Shown here in pieces: positions 26,182 to 36,207 of a DNA stretch of 64,000 nucleotides. A program made the position numbers and the translations under genes. Below the pieces are notes generated by a model. The model had not been told where the DNA came from. It made no database searches and saw only the letters and a program-made list of their open reading frames with translations. Location: NCBI RefSeq assembly GCF_024628865.1, contig NZ_CP102384.1, positions 1,995,001-2,059,000 of the forward strand, in the 5' to 3' direction. The number at the start of each line of letters is the position of its first letter. Position 1 is the stretch's first letter. The stretch is from Sphingopyxis sp. DBS4 (GTDB lineage Bacteria > Pseudomonadota > Alphaproteobacteria > Sphingomonadales > Sphingomonadaceae).

Positions 26182-26233
26182 GGGCCGGGCGGCAGGCGAA
26201 TTCCAACGGACATCGCGCCTTGCCGCCCGGCCC
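26182..26233 (-). promoter_or_regulatory. Long hairpin in the riboswitch expression platform
   Basis: GGGCCGGGCGGCA and TGCCGCCCGGCCC form a perfect 13-bp stem around a 26-base loop, placed between the aptamer and the exporter's start. The Shine-Dalgarno GGAG lies 1-4 bases from the stem base. No U-run follows the stem, so control of translation rather than termination is likely (inference). Confidence 0.6.
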
Positions 26234-26249
26234 GGACGGAAGGTTCGAT

Positions 26250-26358
26250 GCCATTGGTCTCGCCCGAACGATTTCCCGTTCCCACCGCACCACGGCCTCT
26301 CGACCGAGTATGTTGACGCGGCGGCCCGTCCGGATCGGACGGCTGGCTACTCCCCAGA
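26250..26358 (-). ncRNA. yybP-ykoY family (manganese) riboswitch
   Basis: Read on the minus strand, the conserved blocks appear in order: GGGGAGTAGCC (26345-26355), a perfect CCGTCCG-ATC-CGGACGG hairpin, GTCAACATACTCG (26305-26317) and GGGCGAGACC (26256-26265). These are the yybP-ykoY consensus elements that form the two-Mn2+ binding pocket. It precedes a GDT1-type exporter, the same pairing seen in other bacteria. The 5' end overlaps the stop codon of the upstream lipoprotein gene, so the aptamer is probably part of a longer transcript or has a promoter inside that gene. Confidence 0.88.
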
Positions 26359-26571
26359 TGACGGGGGCGGGTTAGACGGCTTCGCGGATGCTGGCAAGGC
26401 TTTTGGCTGCGACGTGGCCGCCGCGGCCCTCTCCGTCTCGGCGATGTCGGCGTCCATCGCCTTCGCGCGCGCCTCGATCTCCTTCGCCGCCTTGTCGTAA
26501 CGATCGTCGAAGTCGGGCTCCTGGTGACAGGCAGCAAGCAGCAACGGCAGCAGGAGAGCGGCGCGGCGCAT
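26347..26571 (-). CDS. Small lipoprotein, 74 residues
   Basis: It starts MRRAALLLPLLLAACHQEP: a signal sequence with lipobox LAAC, cleaved before Cys15 or so. The mature part is a charged, Ala/Glu/Lys-rich, probably helical stretch (DDRYDKAAKEIEARAKAMDA) followed by a Pro/Ser tail. It is translationally coupled to tamB: the ATG at 26571 shares a base with the tamB TGA. The stop TAG lies inside the GGGGAGTAG block of the Mn riboswitch. The function is unknown; the partner role with TamAB is only inference. Confidence 0.75.
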   Translation of the reverse strand: MRRAALLLPLLLAACHQEPDFDDRYDKAAKEIEARAKAMDADIAETERAAAATSQPKALPASAKPSNPPPSSGE

Positions 26572-29500
26572 CAATAATCCTTGCGATAACGGATGCTGAC
26601 ATTGGTCTGGCCCGATCCGCCCGCCTGGCTGAGCAGCGACAGCGCGCGCGTCAGGCTGATCTCAAGCTGGGTCGCGGTATAGCCGCGCGCGTCGGTGATC
26701 ACCTCCAGATAAATGTCCTTGGTGATATATTGCCCCGCAGCCAGCGCGGTGCCGCGACCCGTCGTATCGTCGGGGCCGAGAACGCGCAGCCGGTCGATTC
26801 CCGCCGCCGACTGCAGCGCACCGAGCGGGTTCAGACCCCCGCCGCCGCTGCTCAGCGTGTTGAGCGACGATGCGAGTTGCACCGCCTGAAGCGGCGACAG
26901 CGAGGTGATCGAATCGCCGAACAGGATGCGCGAGACGATCTCGTCCTGCGGCAGTCCCGGCACGCTCGAGAAGGTCACCTGCGGATTGCTCGCGCGGCCC
27001 GACACATTCACCGACACCGTCACATTGTCGAAGGTATCGCTCGCCACCAGTTGCAGCGCCGGGTCATAGGCATCGCCGGTCGGGAAGGTCACTTTCCCTT
27101 CCTCCAGATCGAACGACCGTCCTGCAAAACCCAGCGTTCCGCGCACCAGCTCGACCTGACCGGTCACGCGCGGCTCGATGGTCGTGCCCTTCAGCTGAAT
27201 GTCGGCCTGCCATTCGGACTCGAGCCCCATGCCGGTGACATAGATTTCGTCGCCCGCGCGCAAACGGATGTCGAGACGGATCAGGTCGAACAGGCTGCCG
27301 CCGACCGCCGCGAGTCCGTCGCCGCTGATCCGCCGCCGCCCCGTCGGCGGCTTGCGCCGCACCCCCGTGAGGACCGGCACGGCGGCCGCGCCCTCGCGCA
27401 CGATGCGATAACGCGTCTCGGGCAGCTTGAGATCGCCCGACAAAAGCGCGGTCTGCCCCGCGACCTTTTCGAGCGTCAGCGTGCCCGTCGCGCGCGCCGC
27501 GATATTATCGCTCCGCGCGAGCCGCGCATTGTCGAGCGTCGCACTGAGGTTCATCGGATAACCGTCGGCCTGCGACAGGCTGACATAGCCCTTCGCATCG
27601 ATGCTGCCGTCGCCCGCTGTCGCGGTGAGCTTTTCGATCTCCAGCCGGTTACCGCTGAAGCGCCCGTCCACGACCATGTTGGTCAGCCGCGTGCCATAGG
27701 CCTGATTCTCATAGGTCATGCCATTGCCCCGGATCACGCCATTGAGGCACGGATCGTCGACCCGGCAGCTGAAATCGGCGGCCACCGCGATCGGTCCCGA
27801 AACCCCCTGCCCGGCAGGTCCAGCGAAGGAATAGAGCGTGTCGGCGGGGCCGTTGTAGCGCAGCCCGCCGCTCAGCGGCGCGGCGCGCAGCCGCGTCGTC
27901 CAGTCGCCCGCGTTCGGCCCCAGCGGACGGAGCGAGGCCTGCAGCCGCCCGATCACGCTGCCGCGCTTGCGGATCACCGCCCGCGCCTCGCCGCCGTCGC
28001 TCAGCAGCTTGCCCGAGAAATTGATGTCGACCGGCTGGCTGACCGTCGCCGCGGTGGTGCGCGTAAAGTCGGTGATCGTCAGCCGCGCGTCGGCGCGCGG
28101 AAAGGCATCGGCGTTCGCCTGCGCGAAATCGACGCTGCCCGTCGCGCGCCCGCCGAGTCCGAGCCCCGGATAGACAGCGTTGACGATCGCCATATTCGCG
28201 CGATCGAGCCGGCTCTGGACCATGATCCCCTCGCCGAACCGCCCGGCGAGCCGCGCGCTGCTGCCGCGGCCGAGGTCGATCGTCGTCGGCAGCAGTTCAT
28301 ACTCGTCCTTGTGCGGGATGATCCGCGCCGGCGAGACGGTGCGGAAATTGATCCCCGTCGCGCGTCCCTGCACCGATGCCCGCCAGAGGTCAGGCTGCAG
28401 GTCGGCGTTGGCGGCGATGCGGAACGGCACACCGCTCGTCCCCTCGACCAGCGCCTGCGCATGGCCGCGCCCGTCGCGATAATCGATCTTCACCCGCCCG
28501 ACCGCGATGTCGTAGGTCCGGATTTGCGTATCGGCGATCTGGATATCGGCGACGACGCGCGGCTGATCGTAGAGGACGACGTCGGCGTCGACGATCGCCG
28601 ACCCGACCGCGAGCTTCGCCGCGCCGGGCAGCACGACATTGTTCGCGCGCACGTTGATCGCCGCCGCCTGATATGGACCTTGGCCGCTCAGCCGGACGAG
28701 ACCGCCAAGTCCCTGCCCCGACGCGTCGAGCCGACCCTCGAACGGCCCGGCAGCGCTCTTCACCAGCCGGCCGTGGAAGCCGATCCCCGACAGGTCGCCG
28801 CGTTCGATGTCGATCGTCATCGGCCCTGCCGCGGTCAGCAGCACGACGTCGGCCGACAACGGCCCATAGTCGGTGTCTCCCGTCGCCGCGAGGCGATAGC
28901 CGTTCGGTGCGCCGTTGATCTTCGCAACCAGATTGGCGAGCCCGATGCCCAGCCCCGGCCGGTCGGCGGTCACCACCGCGCGCGGATCGCTGATCGTCCC
29001 GGCAAGCTGGACGCCGACCGGGCCATAGTCGGTCGAATGCGCGCGCGCCGCGAGTTGGATCTGTCCGTTGGGGGCATAGCTGCCCTGTCCGCCGGTCACG
29101 CGCAGGCGCGGCGCGGCGAGCCGCAGATTGGCGAAGCGGACGATGCCGTCGGTCCCGTAACGAACGTCGCCGCTCGCGACAGCATTGCCGCCCAAGAAAT
29201 CGCGCACCCCCGAATTGAACAGCCGTGTCGAGCGCGCGCGCACCTTGCCGACGATCTCGAACCCGCCGCGCGGCGCGGTCTTCAAATCGGCATTGGTATC
29301 GATGTCGAACAGGCCGACGCTCTCGATGCGATAGTCGTTGACCCGCCCGTCGATCGCGCCGGTGTAGAAACCCTTATTGAGATCGGCGATCACGATCGCC
29401 TTCGCGTCGATCCGCGGCGAGCGGAGGCGCAGATTGTCGCTGAGGATGCGCCCGTCCTTATAGGCGAGATCGCCATCGAGCCGCACCTCCACCAGCGTCC

Positions 29501-30803
29501 CGCCGGCGACGGTATCGAGCCCGCGAATGCGCGCCACCCGCCCAGCGACGGGAACATAAATCTGATCGGCATCGACCCGCGCCTTGCCCGCAAGGCTCAG
29601 CGTCTCGACGATGACGTCGTTGAAAGCGAGGGCATTGGCGTTCGCCTGATAGTCCACCGTCGGCAGGCCAAAGGCGCCGTCGAGCTTCGCGGTCGCGCGC
29701 AGGCCGTTGCCGCGCAGATTCGGCGCGAGCGCATCGGGGCGCAGCAGCACCAAAGCGAGGCTCAGCGCATCGTAGCGACTCTCACCGAGATCGACCCCGC
29801 CGCTGATGCCGAGGCGGAAAGCGTCCGACGACAGACGGCCATCGAGATCGGCCTTGCGCTTGTCGAGCCGCGCGGTGACGTCGACCGCGGTCTCGCGGCT
29901 CAGCAGCGAAGCAACCGGCCCCTCGGCGAGCAGCCGCGATGCCTGTGTCGTGCCCTTGACCGCGAACGTGCCGTCGCGCGCAGAGAGCGCAAGGTCGGCG
30001 AGCGGCCCGGCGCCGAGATTGGCGGTCAGCGCCCCGTCCCAACGTTTCCAGTCGCCGCGCCCGTCGAGCTTCGCGGACAGGGGCGCGTTCAGCCCACCCA
30101 TCATCGCCGCGAGGACGCCGCCCTGAGGCGCGTAGAGACTGAGCTTTACCGCCAGCCGGTTCCGGTCGGGCACCGCGTCAAGCAGCATCGCCAGTCGATC
30201 GCCCTTCGCCCCGTTACCGATCGTCTTCGCCAACGCCCTCACCTGCGCCCGACGGTCGGCGATGGAGATCGAACCGCTAAGCGTCGCTACCTGCCGCTCT
30301 CCGGTGATCGCGGGTTCGAAGACCAGCCGGTCGATGTGCAGGCCTAGCACATCAATGTCGATGTCGGGCAGCAACGGCTCGCCGGTATCGGGCACCGGCT
30401 TGAAGGTCGGCAATTTCTCGACGACCAATGTCTTTGCGGTCGCCGAACGGACGTCGACATGGTTCGACAGAAAAGCGAAGGGCCGCCAGTCGATCCGGAG
30501 TTCGGGCGAACGCACGAACACGCCCTTGGGATCGGACAGCGTGAAATTGCGCACGACCATCTCGCCGAACAGGGAACCATCGAGCCGGCCGATGCCGATC
30601 TTCATCCCGTTCTCGAACTCATATTTCTCGATCTGCGTCGCGACGAAGCGGCGTCCGGCGTCGCTGTTGAGCCCGACAAGGAAAAGCGCGACCAGCGCGA
30701 TCAGGCCGAGCAGCGCGATTCCGACGCCCTTGGCGATCCGGAACCCCAGCGATGGCCCCGCCGGCTTGTCGCCTTCGGTCGCGATGGCCGCTTCCTCCGC
30801 CAT
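26571..30803 (-). CDS. tamB: Translocation and assembly module protein TamB
   Basis: The protein has 1410 residues. One N-terminal membrane helix (GIALLGLIALVALFLVGLNS) anchors a very long periplasmic beta-rich body of AsmA-like repeats. The C-terminal DUF490 part contains VTFSSVPGLPQDEIVSRILF and ends with a barrel-like segment (YTATQLEISLTRALSLLS) up to IRYRKDY. TamB bridges inner and outer membranes and with TamA helps outer-membrane protein insertion and lipid transport. It directly follows tamA (shared base at 30803) and is followed by a lipoprotein gene. Family lengths of 1200-1500 fit. Confidence 0.93.
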   Translation of the reverse strand: MAEEAAIATEGDKPAGPSLGFRIAKGVGIALLGLIALVALFLVGLNSDAGRRFVATQIEKYEFENGMKIGIGRLDGSLFGEMVVRNFTLSDPKGVFVRSPELRIDWRPFAFLSNHVDVRSATAKTLVVEKLPTFKPVPDTGEPLLPDIDIDVLGLHIDRLVFEPAITGERQVATLSGSISIADRRAQVRALAKTIGNGAKGDRLAMLLDAVPDRNRLAVKLSLYAPQGGVLAAMMGGLNAPLSAKLDGRGDWKRWDGALTANLGAGPLADLALSARDGTFAVKGTTQASRLLAEGPVASLLSRETAVDVTARLDKRKADLDGRLSSDAFRLGISGGVDLGESRYDALSLALVLLRPDALAPNLRGNGLRATAKLDGAFGLPTVDYQANANALAFNDVIVETLSLAGKARVDADQIYVPVAGRVARIRGLDTVAGGTLVEVRLDGDLAYKDGRILSDNLRLRSPRIDAKAIVIADLNKGFYTGAIDGRVNDYRIESVGLFDIDTNADLKTAPRGGFEIVGKVRARSTRLFNSGVRDFLGGNAVASGDVRYGTDGIVRFANLRLAAPRLRVTGGQGSYAPNGQIQLAARAHSTDYGPVGVQLAGTISDPRAVVTADRPGLGIGLANLVAKINGAPNGYRLAATGDTDYGPLSADVVLLTAAGPMTIDIERGDLSGIGFHGRLVKSAAGPFEGRLDASGQGLGGLVRLSGQGPYQAAAINVRANNVVLPGAAKLAVGSAIVDADVVLYDQPRVVADIQIADTQIRTYDIAVGRVKIDYRDGRGHAQALVEGTSGVPFRIAANADLQPDLWRASVQGRATGINFRTVSPARIIPHKDEYELLPTTIDLGRGSSARLAGRFGEGIMVQSRLDRANMAIVNAVYPGLGLGGRATGSVDFAQANADAFPRADARLTITDFTRTTAATVSQPVDINFSGKLLSDGGEARAVIRKRGSVIGRLQASLRPLGPNAGDWTTRLRAAPLSGGLRYNGPADTLYSFAGPAGQGVSGPIAVAADFSCRVDDPCLNGVIRGNGMTYENQAYGTRLTNMVVDGRFSGNRLEIEKLTATAGDGSIDAKGYVSLSQADGYPMNLSATLDNARLARSDNIAARATGTLTLEKVAGQTALLSGDLKLPETRYRIVREGAAAVPVLTGVRRKPPTGRRRISGDGLAAVGGSLFDLIRLDIRLRAGDEIYVTGMGLESEWQADIQLKGTTIEPRVTGQVELVRGTLGFAGRSFDLEEGKVTFPTGDAYDPALQLVASDTFDNVTVSVNVSGRASNPQVTFSSVPGLPQDEIVSRILFGDSITSLSPLQAVQLASSLNTLSSGGGGLNPLGALQSAAGIDRLRVLGPDDTTGRGTALAAGQYITKDIYLEVITDARGYTATQLEISLTRALSLLSQAGGSGQTNVSIRYRKDY

Positions 30804-33166
30804 CAGAAGGCCTGGCCGATCGAGACATAGACGGTGACGCGCGCCTCGCCCGGGCGCCGGCCGAGCGGCGTCGCGATGTCGAGCCGCATCGGCCCGAAAT
30901 TGGTATAGAAGCGACCGCCGATCCCCGCGCCGTAACGCAGGCCCGAGAAATCGGGGGTCGATCCGCGGTAGACCTGCCCGGCATCGAGGAAGCCGACGAT
31001 GCCGTAATTGCCGAAACGATAGCGCGCCTCGACCGCCGCCTCGTTGAGGCTGCGCCCGCCGATTGGATCATTATTCGGATCCTTCGGCCCGAGCTCCTGA
31101 TAGCCGAAGCCGCGCACCGACCCGCCGCCGCCGGCATAGAAGCGCCGCGACGGCGCCAGCCGCTCGCGCGCCGCGCCGACGATCGAGCCGACGCGCACCC
31201 TTCCGGCAAGCACGATACTATCGGTCACCGGATAATAGCCGCTGGCATCGACCTGCGTCCGTGCATAGGGCGAAAAGCGGCCGGCGAGCGATCCCTCGGG
31301 CTCGACCCGCGCCGTCAGCCGGAACCCCTTGGTCGGATCGAGCAAATTGTCGGTGCGGTCGATTCCGACCTGCCCGTTCAGCCCGAGGATCGTGTAAAAG
31401 TCATTGACGCGCTGCCCGAGCGCAAAGTCATAATCATCCTCGCGCGTCGCGATCAGCTCGGCACCGAAGGCATAGGTCAGCTTCTTCTGCCAGATCGGCG
31501 TCGAGTCATAGCTGACGCGCGCCGCAACGCGGCCGGTGATCGCGTTGAAGGCGTTGTAACGGCTCCGCGTCGCCTCGGTGATCAGCTCGAAAGTCCGGTC
31601 GCGGCGCCCGGCGTTGGAGCGGCGCATCGTCACGCCCAACGACTGCTCCTTCGTCCCGGCCACGGCCCGGCCGATCAGCGCGCCTTCGGGCGGGAAGAAG
31701 TTGCGGTGCGTCCAGCTTCCCTCCAGGCGGATTCCCTGCCCGGTGCCATAGCCCGCATTCGCCGCGATCGTGCGCGGCGGGCCTGCCTGCTGGGTGACGA
31801 GCATGGTCACATATTCGCTGTCGTCGCCCGCGCTCTCGCCCGTCGGCTGCGGCTCGACCGCCACGGTCGCGAACAGGCCGGTCGCGACGAGCGCCTGCCG
31901 CAGATCATCGACCTTGCGGCTGTCGTAGAGGTCGCCGCGCTTGAAGCGCGCAAGAATGTCCACATGGTCGGCGTCGAAGGCCAGCTTCCCAACCGCCTCG
32001 ATCCCGCCGAAGCACCCGCGCGCGCCGATGTCGACGGGGAGCGTATAAAGCCCCTTCCCCGTATCGCCGTCGAGCAGGATATCGCGCTGCCCGATCTTGG
32101 CGAAAGGATAGCCTTCCTGCGGCAGCTTGAGCGCGATCGCCGCTTCGGCGCCCTGCACGCGCTGTGCAACGATCGGTTCGCCGATCACGAGCGGGAAATT
32201 GTCGTGGATCAGTCCCGGCGGAATCGTCGGCTTCGCGTCGATGACGATGTCGGAGAAAGTATAGCGCACGCCGGGCTTGACATCGATGACCGCGGTGATC
32301 GACCGATTGCGGGCCGCCGCGCCATTGGCCCCCGCCTCGGCTTCGCCGCGATCGATGCGCGTTTCGACGACGGCGTCATAATAGCCTTCGGAGGCGAGGA
32401 TGCGCGACATCAGCTCGGAATCGGCGCTGAGGCGCGCGCGGAGCATCGCAAAATTGTCGGCCTTGCCATCGCCGTCGTGGAGCGCCGACAGATCGTCGAA
32501 CAGGTCGGCGAGATCGGCATCGGTGCCATCGTCGGCTGCGGCGAGGCCGTTGACCTTTACCGCATAGTGGATCGTCCGCGTCTCGTTCTTGTCCTCGGGC
32601 TCGGCGAACTCGACCGGCGTGACGTCGAAACTATCGAGCGGCGGCAGCGGCGCGGCGAGTTCGGCATCGCTGATCGGTGCATCGCCGATGGCTTCGACGC
32701 TATCGCCGTCCGCCAGCGCCGGCACCGGCGCGCCGTCCACCTGCGGCACATCGCCAGCGGCGGTTTCGGCCGGCGTTCCGGCCGCCTTCGCTTTCGCCGC
32801 CTCGGCCTGCCGACGCTCGAACTCCGCGATCGATTCGAGCGGCTTGTCGAGCTCGGGGTCGTCCTCGGCGCTGATCGGCGGAATCGCGGACTTGAACTCC
32901 TCGTCGGGGATGATCGGCGCGACCTCGGGCAATTGCGCCTCGGGCGGCGGCGGGGTCGGCGCGGCGATATCGGGCAGCGGCTCTGCATCGGGCGCTTGCT
33001 GCGCCACCGTGGGCACGACCGCAGGGGGCGCGACGTCGGCCTGTTGAGCGGCCGCAACGCTCGTCCAGGCGAGGCCGAACAGCGATGCGGTCAGGATCAA
33101 CTGCCGTCGACGCCGCATCAGCGGCGAGGCGTCAAATTCGCGAGATTTATCAATATGACGCATCAT
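30803..33166 (-). CDS. tamA: TamA / BamA family outer-membrane assembly protein
   Basis: The protein has 787 residues from the ATG at 33166; an ATG at 33118 (MRRRRQLILTASLFGLAW, a signal peptide) is equally possible. A Pro/Ala/Glu-rich low-complexity stretch (about 100 residues) precedes POTRA domains (YTFSDIVIDAKPTIPPGLIH, RKVDDLRQALVATGLF). The C-terminal 16-strand barrel follows, with GGGGSVRGFGYQELGP, the conserved VRGF/Y motif, and the closing VYVSIGQAF. It is the outer-membrane half of the TAM complex. The acidic Pro/Ala linker is longer than in enterobacterial TamA. Confidence 0.9.
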   Translation of the reverse strand: MMRHIDKSREFDASPLMRRRRQLILTASLFGLAWTSVAAAQQADVAPPAVVPTVAQQAPDAEPLPDIAAPTPPPPEAQLPEVAPIIPDEEFKSAIPPISAEDDPELDKPLESIAEFERRQAEAAKAKAAGTPAETAAGDVPQVDGAPVPALADGDSVEAIGDAPISDAELAAPLPPLDSFDVTPVEFAEPEDKNETRTIHYAVKVNGLAAADDGTDADLADLFDDLSALHDGDGKADNFAMLRARLSADSELMSRILASEGYYDAVVETRIDRGEAEAGANGAAARNRSITAVIDVKPGVRYTFSDIVIDAKPTIPPGLIHDNFPLVIGEPIVAQRVQGAEAAIALKLPQEGYPFAKIGQRDILLDGDTGKGLYTLPVDIGARGCFGGIEAVGKLAFDADHVDILARFKRGDLYDSRKVDDLRQALVATGLFATVAVEPQPTGESAGDDSEYVTMLVTQQAGPPRTIAANAGYGTGQGIRLEGSWTHRNFFPPEGALIGRAVAGTKEQSLGVTMRRSNAGRRDRTFELITEATRSRYNAFNAITGRVAARVSYDSTPIWQKKLTYAFGAELIATREDDYDFALGQRVNDFYTILGLNGQVGIDRTDNLLDPTKGFRLTARVEPEGSLAGRFSPYARTQVDASGYYPVTDSIVLAGRVRVGSIVGAARERLAPSRRFYAGGGGSVRGFGYQELGPKDPNNDPIGGRSLNEAAVEARYRFGNYGIVGFLDAGQVYRGSTPDFSGLRYGAGIGGRFYTNFGPMRLDIATPLGRRPGEARVTVYVSIGQAF

Positions 33167-33305
33167 GTCCCGACCGATGCGCACTTGTGGCTCGCGAGGC
33201 GTGGCTGTGCAACCCGAATCTCCCCTGTTTCCAAGCCAACTCTCCGGCAATGGGACGGTTCCCGGCGTTGCGGCGGTTCGAGGGGGCGGCGATGAGAGAA
33301 TGGCG

Positions 33306-34508
33306 TCAGCTATCGGCGCCGAACAGGTCGCGGCTATAGACCTTGTCCGCGACATCGGCGAGTTCATCGGTCACCCGGTTGGCGATGATGATGTCGGCCT
33401 CGGCCTTGAAAGCATCGAGGTCACGGACGACGCGCGAATTGAACAGCCGGTCCTCCTCGATCAGCGGTTCGTGGACGATCACCTCGATCCCCTTGGCCTT
33501 GACCCGCTTCATCACCCCCAAAATGCTGCTGGCGCGGAAATTATCCGATCCCGCCTTCATCGCCAGCCGGTGAATGCCGACGACGCGCGGGTTCTGCTTG
33601 ATGATCTCCGCCGCGATGAAATCCTTGCGCGTCGTGTTCGAGGCGACGATCGCGGCGATCAGATTCTGCGGCACCTCCCTGTAATTCGCCAGCATCTGCT
33701 TGGTGTCCTTGGGCAGGCAATAGCCGCCATAGCCGAAGGACGGATTATTGTAGAAGCTGCCGATCCGGGGATCGAGGCACACCCCTTCGATCACCTGCCG
33801 CGAATCGACGCCGTGGGTCGCGGCATAGGTGTCGAGTTCGTTGAAGAAGGCGACGCGCATCGCGAGATAGGTGTTGGCGAACAGCTTGATCGCCTCGGCC
33901 TCGGTATTGCCGGTGTGAAGGATCGCGGCCTCGGGCTTCAGCGAAGCCTCGAGCAGCAGCCGGGCGAAATCCTCCGCGCGCGGGTGGGTATCGCCGACGA
34001 TAATCCGCGACGGATGGAGATTGTCGTAGAGAGCGCGCCCTTCGCGCAGGAATTCGGGCGAAAAGACGATGTTGTCCGACCCGGTCTCGGCGCGCATCCG
34101 GTCGGTGAAGCCGACCGGCACCGTCGACTTGACGATGACCAGCGCGTTTGGCGCCATTTTGAGCGCATCGGCGATTACGGTCTCGACCGTGTTCGTGTTG
34201 AAATAGTTGGTGTCGGGATCGTAATCAGTCGGCGTCGCGACGATGACGAAATCGGCGCCGTCATAAGCTAGCGCGCGGTCGGCCGTAGCAAGCAGGTCGA
34301 GCGGCCTGTTAGCCAGATATTCCTCGATCTCGGGATCGGCGATCGGAGAGGTCTTCGCGTTGATCATCTCGACTTTGCGCGCGTCGATGTCGAGCGCAAC
34401 CACGCGATTGCGCTGGGCGAGCAGCACGGCATTGGAGATGCCGACATAACCGGTTCCGACGACGGTGATCTTGGGGGGCGATGCCTGTTCGGCACTGTCT
34501 GGGGGCAA
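33306..34508 (-). CDS. ugd: UDP-glucose 6-dehydrogenase
   Basis: The protein has 400 residues. Rossmann start [20 protein letters not shown], then [35 protein letters not shown] and the active-site [19 protein letters not shown] with its catalytic cysteine. This matches E. coli-type Ugd, which converts UDP-glucose to UDP-glucuronate in two NAD+ steps. The best start is a TTG at 34508 with GAGGAT 6 bases before it; an ATG at 34547 gives a 13-residue leader with no ribosome site. It supplies UDP-glucuronate for the polysaccharide locus; a hexuronate epimerase is encoded at 57861-58904. Confidence 0.92.
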   Translation of the reverse strand: MPPDSAEQASPPKITVVGTGYVGISNAVLLAQRNRVVALDIDARKVEMINAKTSPIADPEIEEYLANRPLDLLATADRALAYDGADFVIVATPTDYDPDTNYFNTNTVETVIADALKMAPNALVIVKSTVPVGFTDRMRAETGSDNIVFSPEFLREGRALYDNLHPSRIIVGDTHPRAEDFARLLLEASLKPEAAILHTGNTEAEAIKLFANTYLAMRVAFFNELDTYAATHGVDSRQVIEGVCLDPRIGSFYNNPSFGYGGYCLPKDTKQMLANYREVPQNLIAAIVASNTTRKDFIAAEIIKQNPRVVGIHRLAMKAGSDNFRASSILGVMKRVKAKGIEVIVHEPLIEEDRLFNSRVVRDLDAFKAEADIIIANRVTDELADVADKVYSRDLFGADS

Positions 34509-34580
34509 TGGTCTATCCTCTGATGGGTGTCGGCGCGTCCCTAGCAACTGCGCCGCGCGCGCTCAACCGGAACGGCGACG

Positions 34581-36044
34581 TCAGGTGCCGCAAAAGGTTG
34601 TATAGGGGCCGAATTCGGCAGGCGCCGGCCCCTCGAACAGCGCCCATTCAGGGCGCCGGACGTAAGGATTGCGCACCACCTCCAGCAATTCGAACCAGGC
34701 GGTGAGATCGCCCGCCTCGGCCGCGCCCAGCGCCGCCTCGACCAGATGGTTGCGCGGGATATAGAGCGGATTCACCGCATCCATCGTCTCGGCGCGATTC
34801 AGCGGTGCATCGGTCTCGCGCGCCAGCCGCGCCCACCAGTCGGCGATCCACGGCACCATCGCCTCAGCGTCGGGCAATTGCGCCTCGAGTTCCGAACCGT
34901 CGCCGCGCAGCATCATCGCGAGACCGCGGAAGAACAGCGTGAAGTCGACCCGGTGGCGCTCAAGTTCGGCAAAGAGCGCGTCGAACAGCGCGACATCACC
35001 GTCCTGCGCTTCGGTCAGCCCTAGTTTTCTACGCAATCGCCCATGCCAAACTGCAGCAAAGCGGTCCGGAACCTCCGCCACCAGCGCCTTCGCCGCCTCG
35101 ACATCGGCGGCGTCGACCGAGTGGATCGCGGGAAGCAGCGCCTCGGCGAAACGCGCCATGTTCCAGTGCATGATCTGCGGCTGGCGGCCATAGGCATAGC
35201 GGCCATTGGCGTCGATCGAGCTGAAGACGGTGTTGGCGGCAAAGCGGTCCATGAAGGCGCACGGACCATAGTCGATCGTCTCGCCCGAAATCGCGACATT
35301 GTCGGTGTTCATGACGCCGTGAATGAAGCCGACGCCCAGCCAGTGCGCGACGAGGTCGCATTGCAGCCCGATCACCCGGTCGAGCAGGGCAAGGTGCGGA
35401 TTGGGCGCCTCGACAAGGTCGGGAAAATGGCGGCGAATAGTGTAGTCCGATAGCTGGACGACATGGTCAGCGCCGAAATGCGCGGCGAAGAACTGGAAGG
35501 TGCCGACGCGGATGTGGCTGCTCGCGATGCGGGTCAGCACAGCGCCGGGATGCGCGCGTTCGCGCTGGACCCGGTCGCCGGTCGCGACCGCGGCCAGCGC
35601 CCGCGTCGTCGGCACGCCCATCGCCGCCATCGCTTCGGAGACGAGAAATTCGCGCAGCACCGGCCCGATCGCGGCCTTGCCGTCACCGTTGCGCGAAAAG
35701 GGCGTCGGTCCCGATCCCTTGAGCTGCACGTCGAAGCGCGCGCCGTCGGGCGCGACGATTTCGCCAAGCAGCAGCGCGCGGCCGTCGCCGAGTTGCGGCG
35801 AGAAATGTCCGAACTGATGCCCGGCATAAGCGAGCGCCAGAGGGTTTGCGCCATCGGGCAGTTCCTGACCCGAAAAGAGACGCGCGACCACCTCGTCCCC
35901 CGCGTCGGCACCGTCAATCCCGAGCCGGCTCGCAAGCGCATCGTTGAAGGCGAGCAGCTTCGGCGCCGCAGGCTTCGCGGCTTCCGCGGGGGCATAGAAG
36001 CCCTCCATGGCATCATGAAAACTATTGTCGAACGCGAGATCCAT
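34581..36044 (-). CDS. selO: Protein adenylyltransferase SelO
   Basis: The protein has 487 residues. Pseudokinase-like AMPylase signatures: FGHFSPQLGDGRALLLGE, VQLKGSGPTPFSRNGDGKAA (nucleotide loop), VLREFLVSEAMAAMG, GVMNTDNVAISGETIDYGPC (metal-binding Asn and Asp) and the C-terminal YTTFCGT with the redox cysteine. SelO transfers AMP to Ser/Thr/Tyr of redox-related proteins. The start MDLAFDNSFHD at 36044 fits the family; an upstream in-frame ATG at 36101 is possible. It is divergent from galE, with a shared promoter region of about 100 bases. Confidence 0.9.
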   Translation of the reverse strand: MDLAFDNSFHDAMEGFYAPAEAAKPAAPKLLAFNDALASRLGIDGADAGDEVVARLFSGQELPDGANPLALAYAGHQFGHFSPQLGDGRALLLGEIVAPDGARFDVQLKGSGPTPFSRNGDGKAAIGPVLREFLVSEAMAAMGVPTTRALAAVATGDRVQRERAHPGAVLTRIASSHIRVGTFQFFAAHFGADHVVQLSDYTIRRHFPDLVEAPNPHLALLDRVIGLQCDLVAHWLGVGFIHGVMNTDNVAISGETIDYGPCAFMDRFAANTVFSSIDANGRYAYGRQPQIMHWNMARFAEALLPAIHSVDAADVEAAKALVAEVPDRFAAVWHGRLRRKLGLTEAQDGDVALFDALFAELERHRVDFTLFFRGLAMMLRGDGSELEAQLPDAEAMVPWIADWWARLARETDAPLNRAETMDAVNPLYIPRNHLVEAALGAAEAGDLTAWFELLEVVRNPYVRRPEWALFEGPAPAEFGPYTTFCGT

Positions 36045-36207
36045 CGCCTCTATGTCGAGCGCGGACGCCGGGATTGCAAGCGCCCGATGGGCCTTCCGCA
36101 TAGCTCGCCCCTTCGCGATCGATTAACGCGCTGTTTTCCAAACCATGGCAAGGAGTGTACGACGAACCCGGTTGATCTTCGGCGGGCGGATCGGCACAGG
36201 AGCGGGC

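Noticed and set aside
26388..30347. Open frame of about 1319 codons on the plus strand across tamB
   Set aside because: Antisense shadow of the tamB gene in high-GC DNA; Arg/His-rich without any domain, while the minus strand shows clear TamB structure.
30752..33295. Open frame of about 847 codons on the plus strand across tamA
   Set aside because: Antisense shadow of tamA; no domain or signal, Arg/Asp-rich composition typical of reversed high-GC genes.
34509..34547. Longer N-terminus for Ugd starting at ATG 34547
   Set aside because: The 13-residue leader lacks a ribosome site and family conservation; the TTG at 34508 has a good Shine-Dalgarno.
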